From VXOI01 sp965261945 (GTDB taxonomy: Bacteria; Chloroflexota; Dehalococcoidia; Lucifugimonadales; UBA3495): a DNA stretch of 64,000 nucleotides. A program made the position numbers and the translations under genes. A model generated the notes under the pieces. That model was given only the letters and a program-made list of their open reading frames with translations, had not been told where the DNA came from and did no database searches. The stretch covers positions 186,001 through 250,000 of the forward strand of contig CBDHEF010000002.1 of NCBI GenBank assembly GCA_965261945.1. Reading direction: 5' to 3'. Positions 41,821 through 50,594 of this stretch are shown piece by piece. Numbering within the stretch: position 1 is the first letter of the stretch; each line of letters opens with the position of its first letter.

Positions 41821-42828
41821 ATGCCGGGCGCAATCAACAACTACCTTAATTACCTGGCCCGACGGCTCCACCTCGACCCGCTGCGTGAGCGGGAGATACT
41901 GGAGGAGTTGCAGGCTCATATTGAAGACAAGGCCGCCGAGCTGGAAGCCGACGGCTTTGACCGCGAGGCCGCTCTCACCTGTGCCGTCGAGGAAATGGGC
42001 GCTCCGCGCGGTCTTGCCAGCCGGATGTACGCGGTTCACAGCACCACCGGACTGTGGCGGGACGTCATCTTGGCCATGCTGCCCCACTTCCTGCTGGCTG
42101 CCCTCTTTGCCCTTCACCTCTGGAGCCACTACTTTCTTGTTTCCGTAGTTCTGGTGGGCATCGCCTTCGTCACCTGGCGCAACTGGAAAGCAGGCAGACC
42201 CAGCCAGTGGTCCTACTCCTGGATGGGCTACACCCTGGCGGCCCCCGCCATCTCGTGGCTGCTTGCCCTGATAACTCTGGGCTACGGCGGCTGGACGCTA
42301 CTGACTACGGGGGCGTTGCCCTTCAACACGGCGCTTTTCTTCCTGCTGGTCGGCTACGTGCCCTTCTCCATGTGGATCGTGTTCAACGTGGTGTCGAAAA
42401 TTGTGCGGCGCGACTGGCTGCTGGTGTCCCTGACCGCACTGCCCTTTCCGTTCCTCACCTCGTGGGTGCTCTTCCTGAACTGGTCGGGCGGGCTGTGGAG
42501 CGACCACGCCGAGCGTATGCAGCAGTCCGACACGGCCCGCGCCTGCATTTTCCTGGCCTTGGCGGTGACCACGGCGGTTTTCCTGAGGGTCGGCCCCCGC
42601 CTCTTGCGAATCGGATTGCTTGCCCTGATTACCTCCATCCTCATCGTAATCAGCGCGCTGTCTCTTCCGGTTGACTTGGGATTCGTTGCAGTGGGACTGA
42701 TGATTCTGGCGTCGGTGGTCTTCCTGCTGTCCCCGGCAATGCTGGAGGGGAAGGTCAACCGCCACTCCGGGCTGGGCATGGCCAGCCATGGCGACGACGG
42801 CGGCCACCGGTTCTCAGACACTACCTAG
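41821..42828 (+). CDS. HAAS-domain (DUF1700-like) polytopic membrane protein
   Basis: A 335-residue protein. The N-terminal 60 residues, with LNYLARRLHLDPLREREILEELQAHIEDKAAEL and VEEMGAPRGLASRMY, are the HAAS signalling domain that is usually found in PadR partners. About eight hydrophobic segments follow. I take the ATG at 41821; a TTG at 41812 lacks a ribosome-binding site. It is presumably a membrane sensor or effector controlled by the PadR protein. Activity unknown. Confidence 0.75.
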   Translation: MPGAINNYLNYLARRLHLDPLREREILEELQAHIEDKAAELEADGFDREAALTCAVEEMGAPRGLASRMYAVHSTTGLWRDVILAMLPHFLLAALFALHLWSHYFLVSVVLVGIAFVTWRNWKAGRPSQWSYSWMGYTLAAPAISWLLALITLGYGGWTLLTTGALPFNTALFFLLVGYVPFSMWIVFNVVSKIVRRDWLLVSLTALPFPFLTSWVLFLNWSGGLWSDHAERMQQSDTARACIFLALAVTTAVFLRVGPRLLRIGLLALITSILIVISALSLPVDLGFVAVGLMILASVVFLLSPAMLEGKVNRHSGLGMASHGDDGGHRFSDTT

Positions 42829-42839
42829 CTGCCGCCGCA

Positions 42840-43451
42840 GTGGACGACCGCTCTCGCCCGCCCCGGCTTGAAGCCGACGTTTCCCGGCTGCGGTCTGTGC
42901 TACTGTCCGACGCTCACGAGTTCAATCAGCCCCCCCGGAATCCCAGGCTGTTGATGCTTGCCGGGTTGCCGGGCTGTGGAAAGTCAACCTTCGCCCGCGA
43001 GGTTACTTTGCGCTGCCCGTTCATGGTCCTGGAATCCGACCGCCTCCGCAAGGTTCTGGTGGGCGCGCCGGAATACACCCCGGGCGAGAATGGCCGCGTC
43101 TTCCGGGCCTGCCACCGGCTCATGGACGAGTTCCTTGATTTGGGATATCCGGTGCTCTTCGACGCCACCAACCTCACCGAGCGCAACCGCCGCCCGGTTT
43201 ACGCCACCGCCAGGAAACGCGGAGCCCCGCTGGCCGTCGCCGTGGTCACCGCGCCGCCCGAGGTCGCCCGCGAGCGTCTGCGGGCGCGAGAGGCGGGCCT
43301 GGATGCCGCCACCTGGTCGGATGCAGGGTGGGACATCTACTGCCGCATGGCCCCGGCCTGGGAGACGGTGAAACGCCCCCACATCATGGTGGACACTTCC
43401 CGGGACATGACCGCCGCGCTTCGGCGGGTGCTGGATTGGGCAGGGACATAG
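42840..43451 (+). CDS. AAA-type P-loop kinase (zeta toxin/polynucleotide-kinase-like)
   Basis: A 203-residue P-loop ATPase: Walker A GLPGCGKST, then VLESDRLRKVLVG, FDATNLTERNRRPVY (a second acidic motif common in this kinase group) and the LID-like segment REAGLDAATWSDAGWDIY. It probably phosphorylates a small molecule or a nucleic acid end. The start is a GTG at 42840, 11 bases after the preceding gene. It is followed by a dispersed repeat and the IS element. Confidence 0.78.
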   Translation: MDDRSRPPRLEADVSRLRSVLLSDAHEFNQPPRNPRLLMLAGLPGCGKSTFAREVTLRCPFMVLESDRLRKVLVGAPEYTPGENGRVFRACHRLMDEFLDLGYPVLFDATNLTERNRRPVYATARKRGAPLAVAVVTAPPEVARERLRAREAGLDAATWSDAGWDIYCRMAPAWETVKRPHIMVDTSRDMTAALRRVLDWAGT

Positions 43452-43453
43452 AG

Positions 43454-43493
43454 AGACGCCCCACCCTAACCCCATCCCGTAGTGGGAGGGGAC
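43454..43493. repeat. Dispersed repeat before the IS element
   Basis: ACGCCCCACCCTAACCCCATCCC with GTAGTGGGAGGGG, in the reverse orientation of most copies. It lies between the kinase gene and the IS. Confidence 0.55.
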
Positions 43494-43533
43494 CTTCCTC
43501 CCATTGGCGCGGCGGAATTGAATCGGCTATTCT

Positions 43534-44993
43534 CTAGTACTACAACGACGGGTTGTTTGGTAGGATAGTTGTCAAGATGATAGTGGGTGGTTTGGGTGAT
43601 GGATGGGGCGAGTTTCGAGCGGGTTTACGACAACTTTCAGGACTTTCACGCCTTCTTCGCGGCCTCCTTCGGCCGCAAGCAGTGGCGGGAGCACAGCCGG
43701 AACTATCTTCAGGGGCTGCTGGTGCAGGCTGGGGAGCGGCGCAACGCCGAGAACCTGTCGGAATCGGTGGGCATCTCGGCCCGGGCGATGCAGCGTTTTC
43801 TGACCGAGGCCCGGTGGGACGATGCCGCGGTCATCGGTCGGCTGCAGGAATACCTGGCCCCCAGGCTGGCTCACCCCGAGGCGGTGTGGGTGTTGGACGG
43901 CAGCGACTTTCCCAAGCAGGGACGGAAGTCGGTGGGGGTAGCCCGGCAGTACTGCGGCAGGCTGGGGAAGGTGGCCAACTGCCAGGCGGGGATGTTCCTG
44001 GCCTACGTCAGCCCGCTGGGACAGGCATTGGTGGACAAGGGGCTGTATCTGCCCGAGAGTTGGATCTCCGACCAGGACCGGTGTGCGGCGGCGGGTGTGC
44101 CCGAGGAGCGGCTGAGCTACCGGTCGAAGACGGAGTTGGCCTTGGAGCTGCTGGAGCGGGCCCTGGGGTTGGGCCACCTCAAGGCCGGATGGGTTGCCGG
44201 GGACGACGCCTTCGGGATGTCGCCGTCCTTTCGGGAGTCCCTGGCGGGCCTGGGGATGCGCTACGTGCTGGACGTTCCGGGCAGCACTCCGGTCTGGCCC
44301 CTGGAGTTGGCTTGGACCAGTCCGGGGTCTCAGGGGTCCGGGCGCCCCCGCAAGCCCAGGCTCAGGGACGGGCAGCGTCGTACCATGGAGCAGCGCAGTG
44401 GCGAGTTGCCGGATAAGGCTTGGCGGGAGATAACGGTGGCCCAGGGAAGCCAGGGACCGCGGAGCTATATGTTCAGCGCCCAGCGGGTGCGGGTAACCCG
44501 GAAGGGCAAGCCGGGCCAGGAGGCATGGGCCGTCTACCGCCGAAACCTGGACGGCAGCGAGCCTCGCTACTACCTGTCCAACGCTGCCGAGGATACTCCC
44601 CTGGAGACCCTGGCCTATGTGGGCGGTTCCAGGTGGCCCATTGAAACGGAGTTCGAGACGGAAAAGGGCGACGTGGGCCTGGACGAATACGAGACCCGTA
44701 GCTGGTCCGGCTGGCATCACCACATAGCCATGTGCCTGCTGGGTGGAGCGTTCCTGCTGGGCCTGCAGCAGGACTGGGGGGAAAAAGATGCCCCGGATCA
44801 CCCGTCCCCAGGTGTACCGGGTGGTGCGGGAAATGCTGCCCCGGGAACGGTTCGGACCGGAGGAGTTGCTGCTGTGGCTGGAGGATACGCAGCTACGCAA
44901 CGAGCGGGCGCGCCGCTCCCACCAGAGACGCCGCTCCGCCCACCGTGAAGGCAGGATGGAGCCACCACCTTAAACGCGTCGTTGTAGTACTAG
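43534..44993. mobile_element. IS701-like insertion sequence with CTAG target duplications
   Basis: The element is 43538-44989 (1452 bp) with 13-base terminal inverted repeats TACTACAACGACG and CGTCGTTGTAGTA. It is flanked by CTAG at 43534-43537 and 44990-44993. A four-base YTAR target duplication of CTAG type is a trait of the IS701 family. It contains one transposase gene with a frame disruption. The right CTAG is shared with the neighbouring MITE-like element. Confidence 0.85.
43599..44973 (+). pseudogene. IS701 family transposase, frame-disrupted near the C-terminus
   Basis: A DDE transposase of about 440-450 residues. It has VWVLDGSDFPKQGRKSVGVARQYCGRLGKVANCQ, AGWVAGDDAFG, and the C-terminal acidic region RWPIETEFETEKGDVGLDEYE. 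Near G6A5 at 44776-44786 the frame is lost: the open frame runs on to 44948 as an unlike Pro/Gly-rich tail. The expected C-terminus (MPRITRPQVYRVVREMLPRE, LLWLEDTQLRNERARRSHQ) is found in the +1 frame, ending at 44973. Skipping one base would restore it, so an insertion or a homopolymer sequencing error is likely. I start at ATG 43599; a GTG at 43587 is also possible. Confidence 0.85.
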
Positions 44994-45172
44994 GGAGTGT
45001 CGTCATATTCACCGTCATTCCCGCTTTCGCGGGAATCCAAAGGCTATTGGCAGCAAATGCGTATTTGCCAGATACCGGATTCTGGGTTCCCGCTTTCGCG
45101 GGAATGACGGAAACACGCGCTATGACGGAAACAGACGCTTGGAGACCGATATTCTTAAATTGACGACACTCC
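44994..45172. mobile_element. MITE-like element with CTAG target duplications
   Basis: A 179-bp non-coding element with terminal inverted repeats GGAGTGTCGTCA (44994-45005) and TGACGACACTCC (45161-45172), flanked by CTAG on both sides (44990-44993 and 45173-45176). Inside are two oppositely oriented copies of a CCGTCATTCCCGC/GCGGGAA hairpin. Its left CTAG is also the right target duplication of the IS701-like element. Confidence 0.75.
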
Positions 45173-45210
45173 CTAGGCAATCAAACGCTAATGAGGCGGG
45201 TTAAGACGAA

Positions 45211-46722
45211 TTGAAGATTGAAGTGAAAATTGCCGACATAACCACTCTGGCCACCCCCGCGCTGGTGGTCAACCGTCTCCAAGGAGGCAGCAAAAACCCC
45301 GGCGGCGCGACCGGCGCGGTTGATAAGGCCCTCGACGGCAGCATCAGCAAACTTATGGCGGATGGCGAAATCACCGGCAAACTGGGCGAAATGACCCTGC
45401 TGCATACCATGGGCAAGATAGCTCCGGCTCGCGTCCTTGTGGCCGGAATGGGCAAGCAGGAAGACTTCGGTGCCGACGTTGCTCGCCGCGTGACCTCGGA
45501 GGCCCTGCGATTCCTGCGGAGGCGTGGCATAAGCGAGGCAGTGACCATACCTCACAGGGTGGGCGCCGGAATGCTGTCGCCTGAGGATGCCGGACAGGCC
45601 ATCGCCGAGGGGGCGCTGCTGGGACTCTACCGCTTTGACCGCTACCACACCAACGGCGACGACAGCGACTTTGCCAGGCTGACCATCGCCGAGCTGATAG
45701 CCGGCAGAGCTGCCGCTTTGGGCCAGGGAGTGGCCCGCGGCAGGGCGATGGCCGAGGCCACCCTCATCGCCCGCGACATGGTCAACGAGCCAGCCAACGT
45801 GATGACTCCCACCTGTATGGCAGAGACCGCCCGGCAGGTGGCTGGGGAGAACGGCCTCGGCTTCGAGGCGCTGGACAACGCCGATATGAAAGGCATGGGA
45901 ATGGGCGCCTTCATGGGCGTGGCCCAAGGCTCCGACGAACCGGCCAAGCTCATTATCCTGACCTACGAGGGCGACGCCGGCAACCCCGGCAACAATCTGG
46001 GACTCATTGGTAAGGGCATCACCTTCGACACCGGCGGAATCTCCATCAAGCCCGCCGCTGGCATGGAGGCCATGAAGGGCGACATGGCCGGCGGGGCCTC
46101 GGTCATCGCCGCCATGCAAATAATCGCCCAGCTCAAACCCCGCATCAACGTGACGGGCATGGTGGCCGCCACTGAAAATATGCCCGGTGGTTCGGCCCAG
46201 CGGCCCGGTGACGTGGTGCGGGCCATGAACGGCAAAACCATCGAGGTTATCAACACCGACGCCGAGGGTCGCCTGGTGCTGGCCGACACCCTGTGCCTGG
46301 CCCGCGAGCGGGGAATCACCCGGCTGGTGGACGTGGCAACCCTGACGGGCGCGATGGTCACCACGCTGGGCAGGGCCTGCACCGGGGTGATGGGCAACGA
46401 CGACGACCTGATCGGCGATGTCATCAACGCCGGCAAGCAGACAGGCGAGAAGTTCTGGCAATTGCCCATGTTCGATGAATACAAGGAACTGATTCGCAGC
46501 GACGTAGCCGACATGAAGAACAGCGGCGGACGCCAGGCCGGCTCCATCAGCGCCGCCTTCCTGCTCAAGGAGTTCGTGGACGGCGCGGCCTGGGCGCATC
46601 TGGACATCGCCGGAACGTCCACCTCGGAAAGGGTGTCGGGCTACCTGGTCAAGGGCGCGACCGGCGCTCCGGCCCGGACGTTGGCGCAGTTGGCGGTGAA
46701 CCTCGCCAACGGCGCGGCGTAG
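45211..46722 (+). CDS. pepA: Leucyl aminopeptidase (M17)
   Basis: A 503-residue M17 aminopeptidase that removes N-terminal residues using two metal ions. The C-terminal catalytic domain shows LGLIGKGITFDTGGISIKPAAGMEAMKGDMAGGASVIA, and the signature NTDAEGRLVLADTLCLARE. The N-terminal macrodomain-like domain occupies residues 1-160. It starts at a TTG (45211), 35 bases after the MITE-like element, so the mobile elements have displaced whatever promoter was upstream. Downstream, a dispersed repeat precedes a VOC gene. Confidence 0.94.
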   Translation: MKIEVKIADITTLATPALVVNRLQGGSKNPGGATGAVDKALDGSISKLMADGEITGKLGEMTLLHTMGKIAPARVLVAGMGKQEDFGADVARRVTSEALRFLRRRGISEAVTIPHRVGAGMLSPEDAGQAIAEGALLGLYRFDRYHTNGDDSDFARLTIAELIAGRAAALGQGVARGRAMAEATLIARDMVNEPANVMTPTCMAETARQVAGENGLGFEALDNADMKGMGMGAFMGVAQGSDEPAKLIILTYEGDAGNPGNNLGLIGKGITFDTGGISIKPAAGMEAMKGDMAGGASVIAAMQIIAQLKPRINVTGMVAATENMPGGSAQRPGDVVRAMNGKTIEVINTDAEGRLVLADTLCLARERGITRLVDVATLTGAMVTTLGRACTGVMGNDDDLIGDVINAGKQTGEKFWQLPMFDEYKELIRSDVADMKNSGGRQAGSISAAFLLKEFVDGAAWAHLDIAGTSTSERVSGYLVKGATGAPARTLAQLAVNLANGAA

Positions 46723-46743
46723 TTCTGAAAGGACTTTCGATTG

Positions 46744-46770
46744 TTCCCTCCCCCTCAGGGGTGAGGAAGA
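46744..46770. repeat. Truncated dispersed repeat after pepA
   Basis: TTCCCTCCCCCTCAGGGGTGAGG, a short version of the family between pepA and the VOC gene. Confidence 0.45.
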
Positions 46771-46824
46771 ATCAAATGGCCCTGGCGCAGGTTTTCCCTT
46801 CTCTCATAACCGGGAGAATTTTGG

Positions 46825-46833
46825 TGTTATAAT
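46825..46833 (+). promoter_or_regulatory. Extended -10 promoter for the VOC gene
   Basis: TGTTATAAT, identical to those at 39103 and 63380, 55 bases before the ATG at 46889. Confidence 0.6.
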
Positions 46834-46888
46834 CGCCGGAAACCAGAACTGCCGGATGGCATGACAACACCCAGGCTAGGAGAGAATC

Positions 46889-47365
46889 ATGGCTAAAGTG
46901 GAAGGATTGGGTCACGTCGGCATCTACGCCGAGGACATTATGAAGCAACGTGATTTCTACACCCGGGTGCTGGGTCTGCAAATCGCCGACGAGGACCTGG
47001 AAGGGCGGGGCATGACCTTCCTCAGCTCCGACCCGGAACGCGAGCACCATGAGTTTGTGCTGATGAAGGGCCGCGTCACCTCCGGCGACGCCAAGGTTAT
47101 CCAGCAGATTTCCTTCATCGTGCCCGGCCTGGACGATCTGAAGGAGTACCATCAGAAAATCAAGGCCGAGGGCGTGCAGATCGACCGCATTGTCAGCCAC
47201 GGCAACGCTTTCGGGATGTACTTCTTCGACCCGGAAGGGAACCGGGTTGAGCTGTACTGCAAGACCGGCTTCGATGTACCTCAGCCCCATGGCGACCTCA
47301 TCGACCTGGAGGCGTCCAACGAGGAGCTGATCGGCATTGCCCGCGCCGCCATCCCGGCCAGCTAG
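46889..47365 (+). CDS. VOC family protein (glyoxalase/extradiol dioxygenase fold)
   Basis: A 158-residue vicinal-oxygen-chelate protein with two beta-alpha-beta-beta-beta modules. The likely metal ligands are His in GLGHVGIYAED, His in REHHEFVLMKG, and Glu in GNRVELYCKTG. The first module ends with the family segment FYTRVLGLQIADE. Such proteins include catechol 2,3-dioxygenase-like enzymes and glyoxalases; the pattern of H-H-E with the FDPEGNRVELY end resembles the dioxygenase type. GGAGAG precedes the ATG. It is monocistronic, with its own promoter and a terminator. Confidence 0.85.
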   Translation: MAKVEGLGHVGIYAEDIMKQRDFYTRVLGLQIADEDLEGRGMTFLSSDPEREHHEFVLMKGRVTSGDAKVIQQISFIVPGLDDLKEYHQKIKAEGVQIDRIVSHGNAFGMYFFDPEGNRVELYCKTGFDVPQPHGDLIDLEASNEELIGIARAAIPAS

Positions 47366-47436
47366 CATCTCCCGTCGTTTCTCTAATCAGGCGCACCCTT
47401 CCATGCCGGAATAGCCGGAAACTGGAATAGCCGAAA

Positions 47437-47484
47437 GGCCCGGGCCCGCATCCTGCCGCGCGGTCGCCCGGGCCTGCGCTTTTG
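47437..47484 (+). terminator. Terminator after the VOC gene
   Basis: Arms GGCCCGGGC (47437-47445) and GCCCGGGCC (47466-47474), a 20-base loop, and then GCGCTTTTG. Confidence 0.55.
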
Positions 47485-47539
47485 TCCCGGTCCGGCAGCG
47501 CTCACCCCACCCTGAGCTGTGGATTTGGAACAAACTTCG

Positions 47540-48808
47540 ATGACCAGCGCCGACGCAGTCAGATACGCCGACCTGCCCAGCGCCTACCACACATTCAAGT
47601 GGCGGGTGCTGTTGTCGTTCTGCGGCTTCTACCTGTTCGTCTACCTGGGCCGATTCAACCTCTCTCCCGTGGCCCATCTGGTCAAGGAAGACCTGATGTT
47701 GACCAATGTTGAGATGGGGATAGTTGGTGCACTGCTGTTCTGGGGCTTCGGGCTGGGCGACCTGGTGCACGGGCGTCTCTCCGAGACCTTCGGCCTGCGC
47801 CTGTGGGTCTTGATTGGCGCGGTGCTGACCACGGTATTCAACTGGGTGACCAGTTTCTCCACCTCGACCCTGACCATGGCCATTCCTTGGGGACTGGCCG
47901 GGTTCGTTAATGCCGCCTGCTGGTGCCCCGCCATCAGCATGATTTCCCAGTGGTGGCCCCGGCGCGACCGGGGCATGGCCATGGGAATCGTCGGCACGGC
48001 GTCGGGGGGCGCGATGCTGGTGATGTGGGGGCTGTCTGGCTGGGTGGGCACGGAATGGGGATGGCGGGCCGCCTTCCGTTACCCCCCGCTGATTATTGCC
48101 GTGCTGGGCGTGGCCTTCTACTTCCTGGTGCGCGACCGCCCGGCCGACAAAGGCCTCCCGGAGTACGTGGAGGAGGACGAGGTTTCCGCCGCGCCCGAGG
48201 CCATTGACCCGGAACGACTGAAGGGCCTGGGGCCATACAGGGAACTGCTGAGCAATCCCCGCTTTCTGCTGGCCAGCCATGTCAAGGGACTGGAGAACGT
48301 CGTCCGCTATGGGCTGACCACCTGGGTAGCCATCTACTACTTCGAAGAAGGCGGGCTGTCCATCGAGTCCACGGTCTTCCTGACAGTGCTGCTGCCTGTG
48401 GGCTACCTGATAGCTCCTCCCATAGCGGGTATTATTTCCGACCGCCTCCTGAATAGTCAGCGACGGCCGCTGGTGATATTCTCCTGCCTGGTCAGCGCCT
48501 GCATTCTGGCCGCCATCGCCCTTGCGCCTCCGGTAAACGCGACCTTGGGTGGGGCGCTGCTGCTGGCCGGGGGGCTGGCCATGGGTATGTCGCCCATGTC
48601 CACCGTGGCGGTGGACATGGGCGGACGCCGGATGTCCGCCACGTCCTCGGGGCTGATGGACGCCCATGGCTACCTCTACGCTGGCGCCCAGGCCATCGTG
48701 TTCGGGGTGGTGCTGGACATGGCGGGCAGCCCTTGGCCCATCGTTTTTCTGGCCATGGCAGTGACCCGCATCATTTCGACGTTTATGATATGGGCAGTGC
48801 GGGTCTAG
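47540..48808 (+). CDS. MFS transporter, organophosphate/hexose-phosphate-type
   Basis: A transporter of about 422 residues with 12 membrane helices. It begins AYHTFKWRVLLSFCGFYLFVYLGRFNLSPV, resembling the OPA (GlpT/UhpT) group. Between helices 2 and 3 lies the MFS loop GLGDLVHGRLSETFGLR, and the central loop carries acid residues (EYVEEDEVSAAPEAIDPE). The substrate may be an organic anion or phosphate ester but is not evident. I take the ATG at 47540; a GTG at 47519 adds seven residues and neither has a strong ribosome-binding site. It overlaps no neighbour. It may be co-transcribed with the hydrolase gene 60 bases downstream. Confidence 0.85.
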   Translation: MTSADAVRYADLPSAYHTFKWRVLLSFCGFYLFVYLGRFNLSPVAHLVKEDLMLTNVEMGIVGALLFWGFGLGDLVHGRLSETFGLRLWVLIGAVLTTVFNWVTSFSTSTLTMAIPWGLAGFVNAACWCPAISMISQWWPRRDRGMAMGIVGTASGGAMLVMWGLSGWVGTEWGWRAAFRYPPLIIAVLGVAFYFLVRDRPADKGLPEYVEEDEVSAAPEAIDPERLKGLGPYRELLSNPRFLLASHVKGLENVVRYGLTTWVAIYYFEEGGLSIESTVFLTVLLPVGYLIAPPIAGIISDRLLNSQRRPLVIFSCLVSACILAAIALAPPVNATLGGALLLAGGLAMGMSPMSTVAVDMGGRRMSATSSGLMDAHGYLYAGAQAIVFGVVLDMAGSPWPIVFLAMAVTRIISTFMIWAVRV

Positions 48809-48868
48809 CAGATCTTCGATTTCGCGGGGGCGGTTGATGGTGAACGGCCTCATTCAGGTGGTGGTGTC

Positions 48869-50020
48869 TTGAAGCGGATACTCCGCAAGGCCGCTTCCTG
48901 GCTGTTTCAGTCGCTGGTGGTGCTCGGCGCGCTGCTTACGCTTTTCATTGCCCTCACTCCCCAGGGCGGCGCCGGATTCCACACCGCGCTTTTCGTCACC
49001 CAGGCGCTGGACGCTCCCTTCAAACCCCAGCCCTGGTTCACCGCTGCGCCGCTGCGCCACGAGGTGCATTACCAGTCCTCCGGCGGGACCGCAGTGGCCG
49101 ATGTGTACCGCCTTCCCGACGGCCGGCCCCGCGCGGCGGTGCTGCTGTTCCTCGGGGCCAACGCCGCGGGACGGGACGACGTGGACGTGGTCAACCTGGG
49201 CAATGCGCTGGCGCGGGCCGGCTACGTGACCATGTTTCACTGGTCGCCCACCATGGCCCTCCGGGCCAACATCGACGTCGCCGAGCTGGACAACCTGGTA
49301 TGGGCCTTCCAGTATCTGGCCGAGCGGGACTACGTTGACCGGGCACGGGTGGGCCTGGGCGGATTCTGCGTGGGGGCGTCCTTCGCGCTGGTGGCGTCAG
49401 CCGATTCCAGGATCAGCGACCGTGTGCATTTCGTGAATGCCTTCGGGCCGTACTTCGACGCCGGAGAGCTGTTGCGGCAGGCGGCATCCCGCTCCGTGGT
49501 CTACGATGGCCAGCGGACCCCTTGGGAGCCTGACTCACTGACGCTGCGGGTTCTGGCCAACGAGCTGATTGAGACCCTGGACGACCCCGGCGACGTGGAC
49601 ACGCTTGCCCGCCATTACCTCGGCGGCCAGCCCGTTACGCCAGATGAGATGGGGGCCCTTTCCTCGACAGGGCGGACGGTGGCGCGGCTGCTGGATGGCG
49701 TGGAGGCGCAGGAAGCCGAGGCGCTCTTTAACACCCTGCCGCCCGGATTCCGCCAGGACCTGGTTGCCATTTCCCCGTCCGCTCATGTCGGGGGCATACG
49801 GGCCAGGATTCTGGTGATGCACGACCGCAACGACCGCCTGGTTCCGGCCGCCGAGTCACGCCGTCTGTTGGCGGCGACAGAACACCGGGGCAACGTCCGC
49901 TATACCGAGGTGTTGGCCTTCGAGCATGTGCGGCCCAGCGGCGGCGGCGTGGGCGCGCTGTTGGGCGAGGCAGGCCGCCTGTACCGGCACATGTACGACA
50001 TAATTCGCATCGCCGCGTGA
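48869..50020 (+). CDS. Membrane-anchored dienelactone hydrolase-like alpha/beta hydrolase
   Basis: A 383-residue protein with one N-terminal membrane helix (WLFQSLVVLGALLTLFIAL), then an alpha/beta-hydrolase domain. The nucleophile motif is GFCVGAS, with Cys in place of Ser, as in dienelactone hydrolase. The acid is likely Asp in VMHDRNDRLVP and the base His in AFEHVRP near the C-terminus. A 100-residue insertion lies between them. It starts at a TTG (48869) preceded by AGGTGG. Substrate unknown; the neighbouring exporter suggests a shared metabolite. Confidence 0.8.
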   Translation: MKRILRKAASWLFQSLVVLGALLTLFIALTPQGGAGFHTALFVTQALDAPFKPQPWFTAAPLRHEVHYQSSGGTAVADVYRLPDGRPRAAVLLFLGANAAGRDDVDVVNLGNALARAGYVTMFHWSPTMALRANIDVAELDNLVWAFQYLAERDYVDRARVGLGGFCVGASFALVASADSRISDRVHFVNAFGPYFDAGELLRQAASRSVVYDGQRTPWEPDSLTLRVLANELIETLDDPGDVDTLARHYLGGQPVTPDEMGALSSTGRTVARLLDGVEAQEAEALFNTLPPGFRQDLVAISPSAHVGGIRARILVMHDRNDRLVPAAESRRLLAATEHRGNVRYTEVLAFEHVRPSGGGVGALLGEAGRLYRHMYDIIRIAA

Positions 50021-50056
50021 CCGGCTCTTGTCGGCAAAAATCGGCCGCCAGCGATA

Positions 50057-50099
50057 TTGACTTTCCTGCCTTGTCGGCTATCATTTGTTCCAGCAAATG
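50057..50099 (+). promoter_or_regulatory. Promoter and palindromic operator of the zur gene
   Basis: TTGACT (50057-50062), 16 bases, TATCAT (50079-50084). A perfect-arm palindrome CATTTG-TTCCAG-CAAATG (50082-50099) overlaps the -10 box and the likely start. It is a candidate autoregulatory Zur/Fur operator for the zur-znuA-ABC-znuCB run. Confidence 0.5.
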
Positions 50100-50570
50100 T
50101 TTGCAACAACACAGGATTGCGTCTTGCACCACGAACAGGCGCTGGATATGCTTCGCCTTCAGGGGCACAGGATCACGCCCCAGCGGGTTCTCGTGCTTTC
50201 CGTCGTAGCGGAGGGCGGGGAACACATGGGCGTCGACGAGGTGTTCCGGCGGGCCCGAGAAGTCTACCAGTACATGGACATCGCCACCGTATACCGTACC
50301 TTGCGCCTGTTCAAGGACGCCGGGGTAGTTACCGAGGTCGAGATTGACGACCGGCTGCACTACGAGTTGAAGTTGCCCGGCGACCTTCACCACCACATGG
50401 TTTGTCGGGTGTGCACCGGCGCCTTCAACCTCAGCCCCCACTACCTGTCCGAGTTCCGCGACACGCTGGTCCAGGAGTTCGGCTTCGTGCCGGACCTGGA
50501 GCACTTCTCGGTTACGGGAGTGTGTGCCCGGTGCCAGGGGAACGATGGGGAAAAGGGACAGCAATCCTGA
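50097..50570 (+). CDS. zur: Fur family metalloregulator, probably Zur
   Basis: A 157-residue Fur-family repressor. The DNA-binding winged helix is LRLQGHRITPQRVLVLSVVAE to TVYRTLRLFKDAGVV. Metal sites include HHHMVCRVC and the structural zinc pair CARCQG; the common second C-x2-C is thus partly altered (C-x2-C, C-x2-C). The ATG at 50097 lies just past the -10 box, so the mRNA would have almost no leader; a TTG at 50124 is an alternative. Placement directly before a ZnuA-type gene makes zinc the likely metal; iron or manganese remain possible. The product would repress the transporter genes when metal is plentiful. Confidence 0.88.
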   Translation: MFATTQDCVLHHEQALDMLRLQGHRITPQRVLVLSVVAEGGEHMGVDEVFRRAREVYQYMDIATVYRTLRLFKDAGVVTEVEIDDRLHYELKLPGDLHHHMVCRVCTGAFNLSPHYLSEFRDTLVQEFGFVPDLEHFSVTGVCARCQGNDGEKGQQS

Positions 50571-50594
50571 GTCCCAGCCGCTCAGCAGGATGGA

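Noticed and set aside
44776..44786. Programmed -1 frameshifting in the IS transposase
   Set aside because: The C-terminal half is in the +1 frame; a -1 shift would not reach it, so a lesion or sequencing error is more likely.
43534..45176. Composite transposon carrying the kinase or pepA genes
   Set aside because: The elements abut one another and enclose no host gene.
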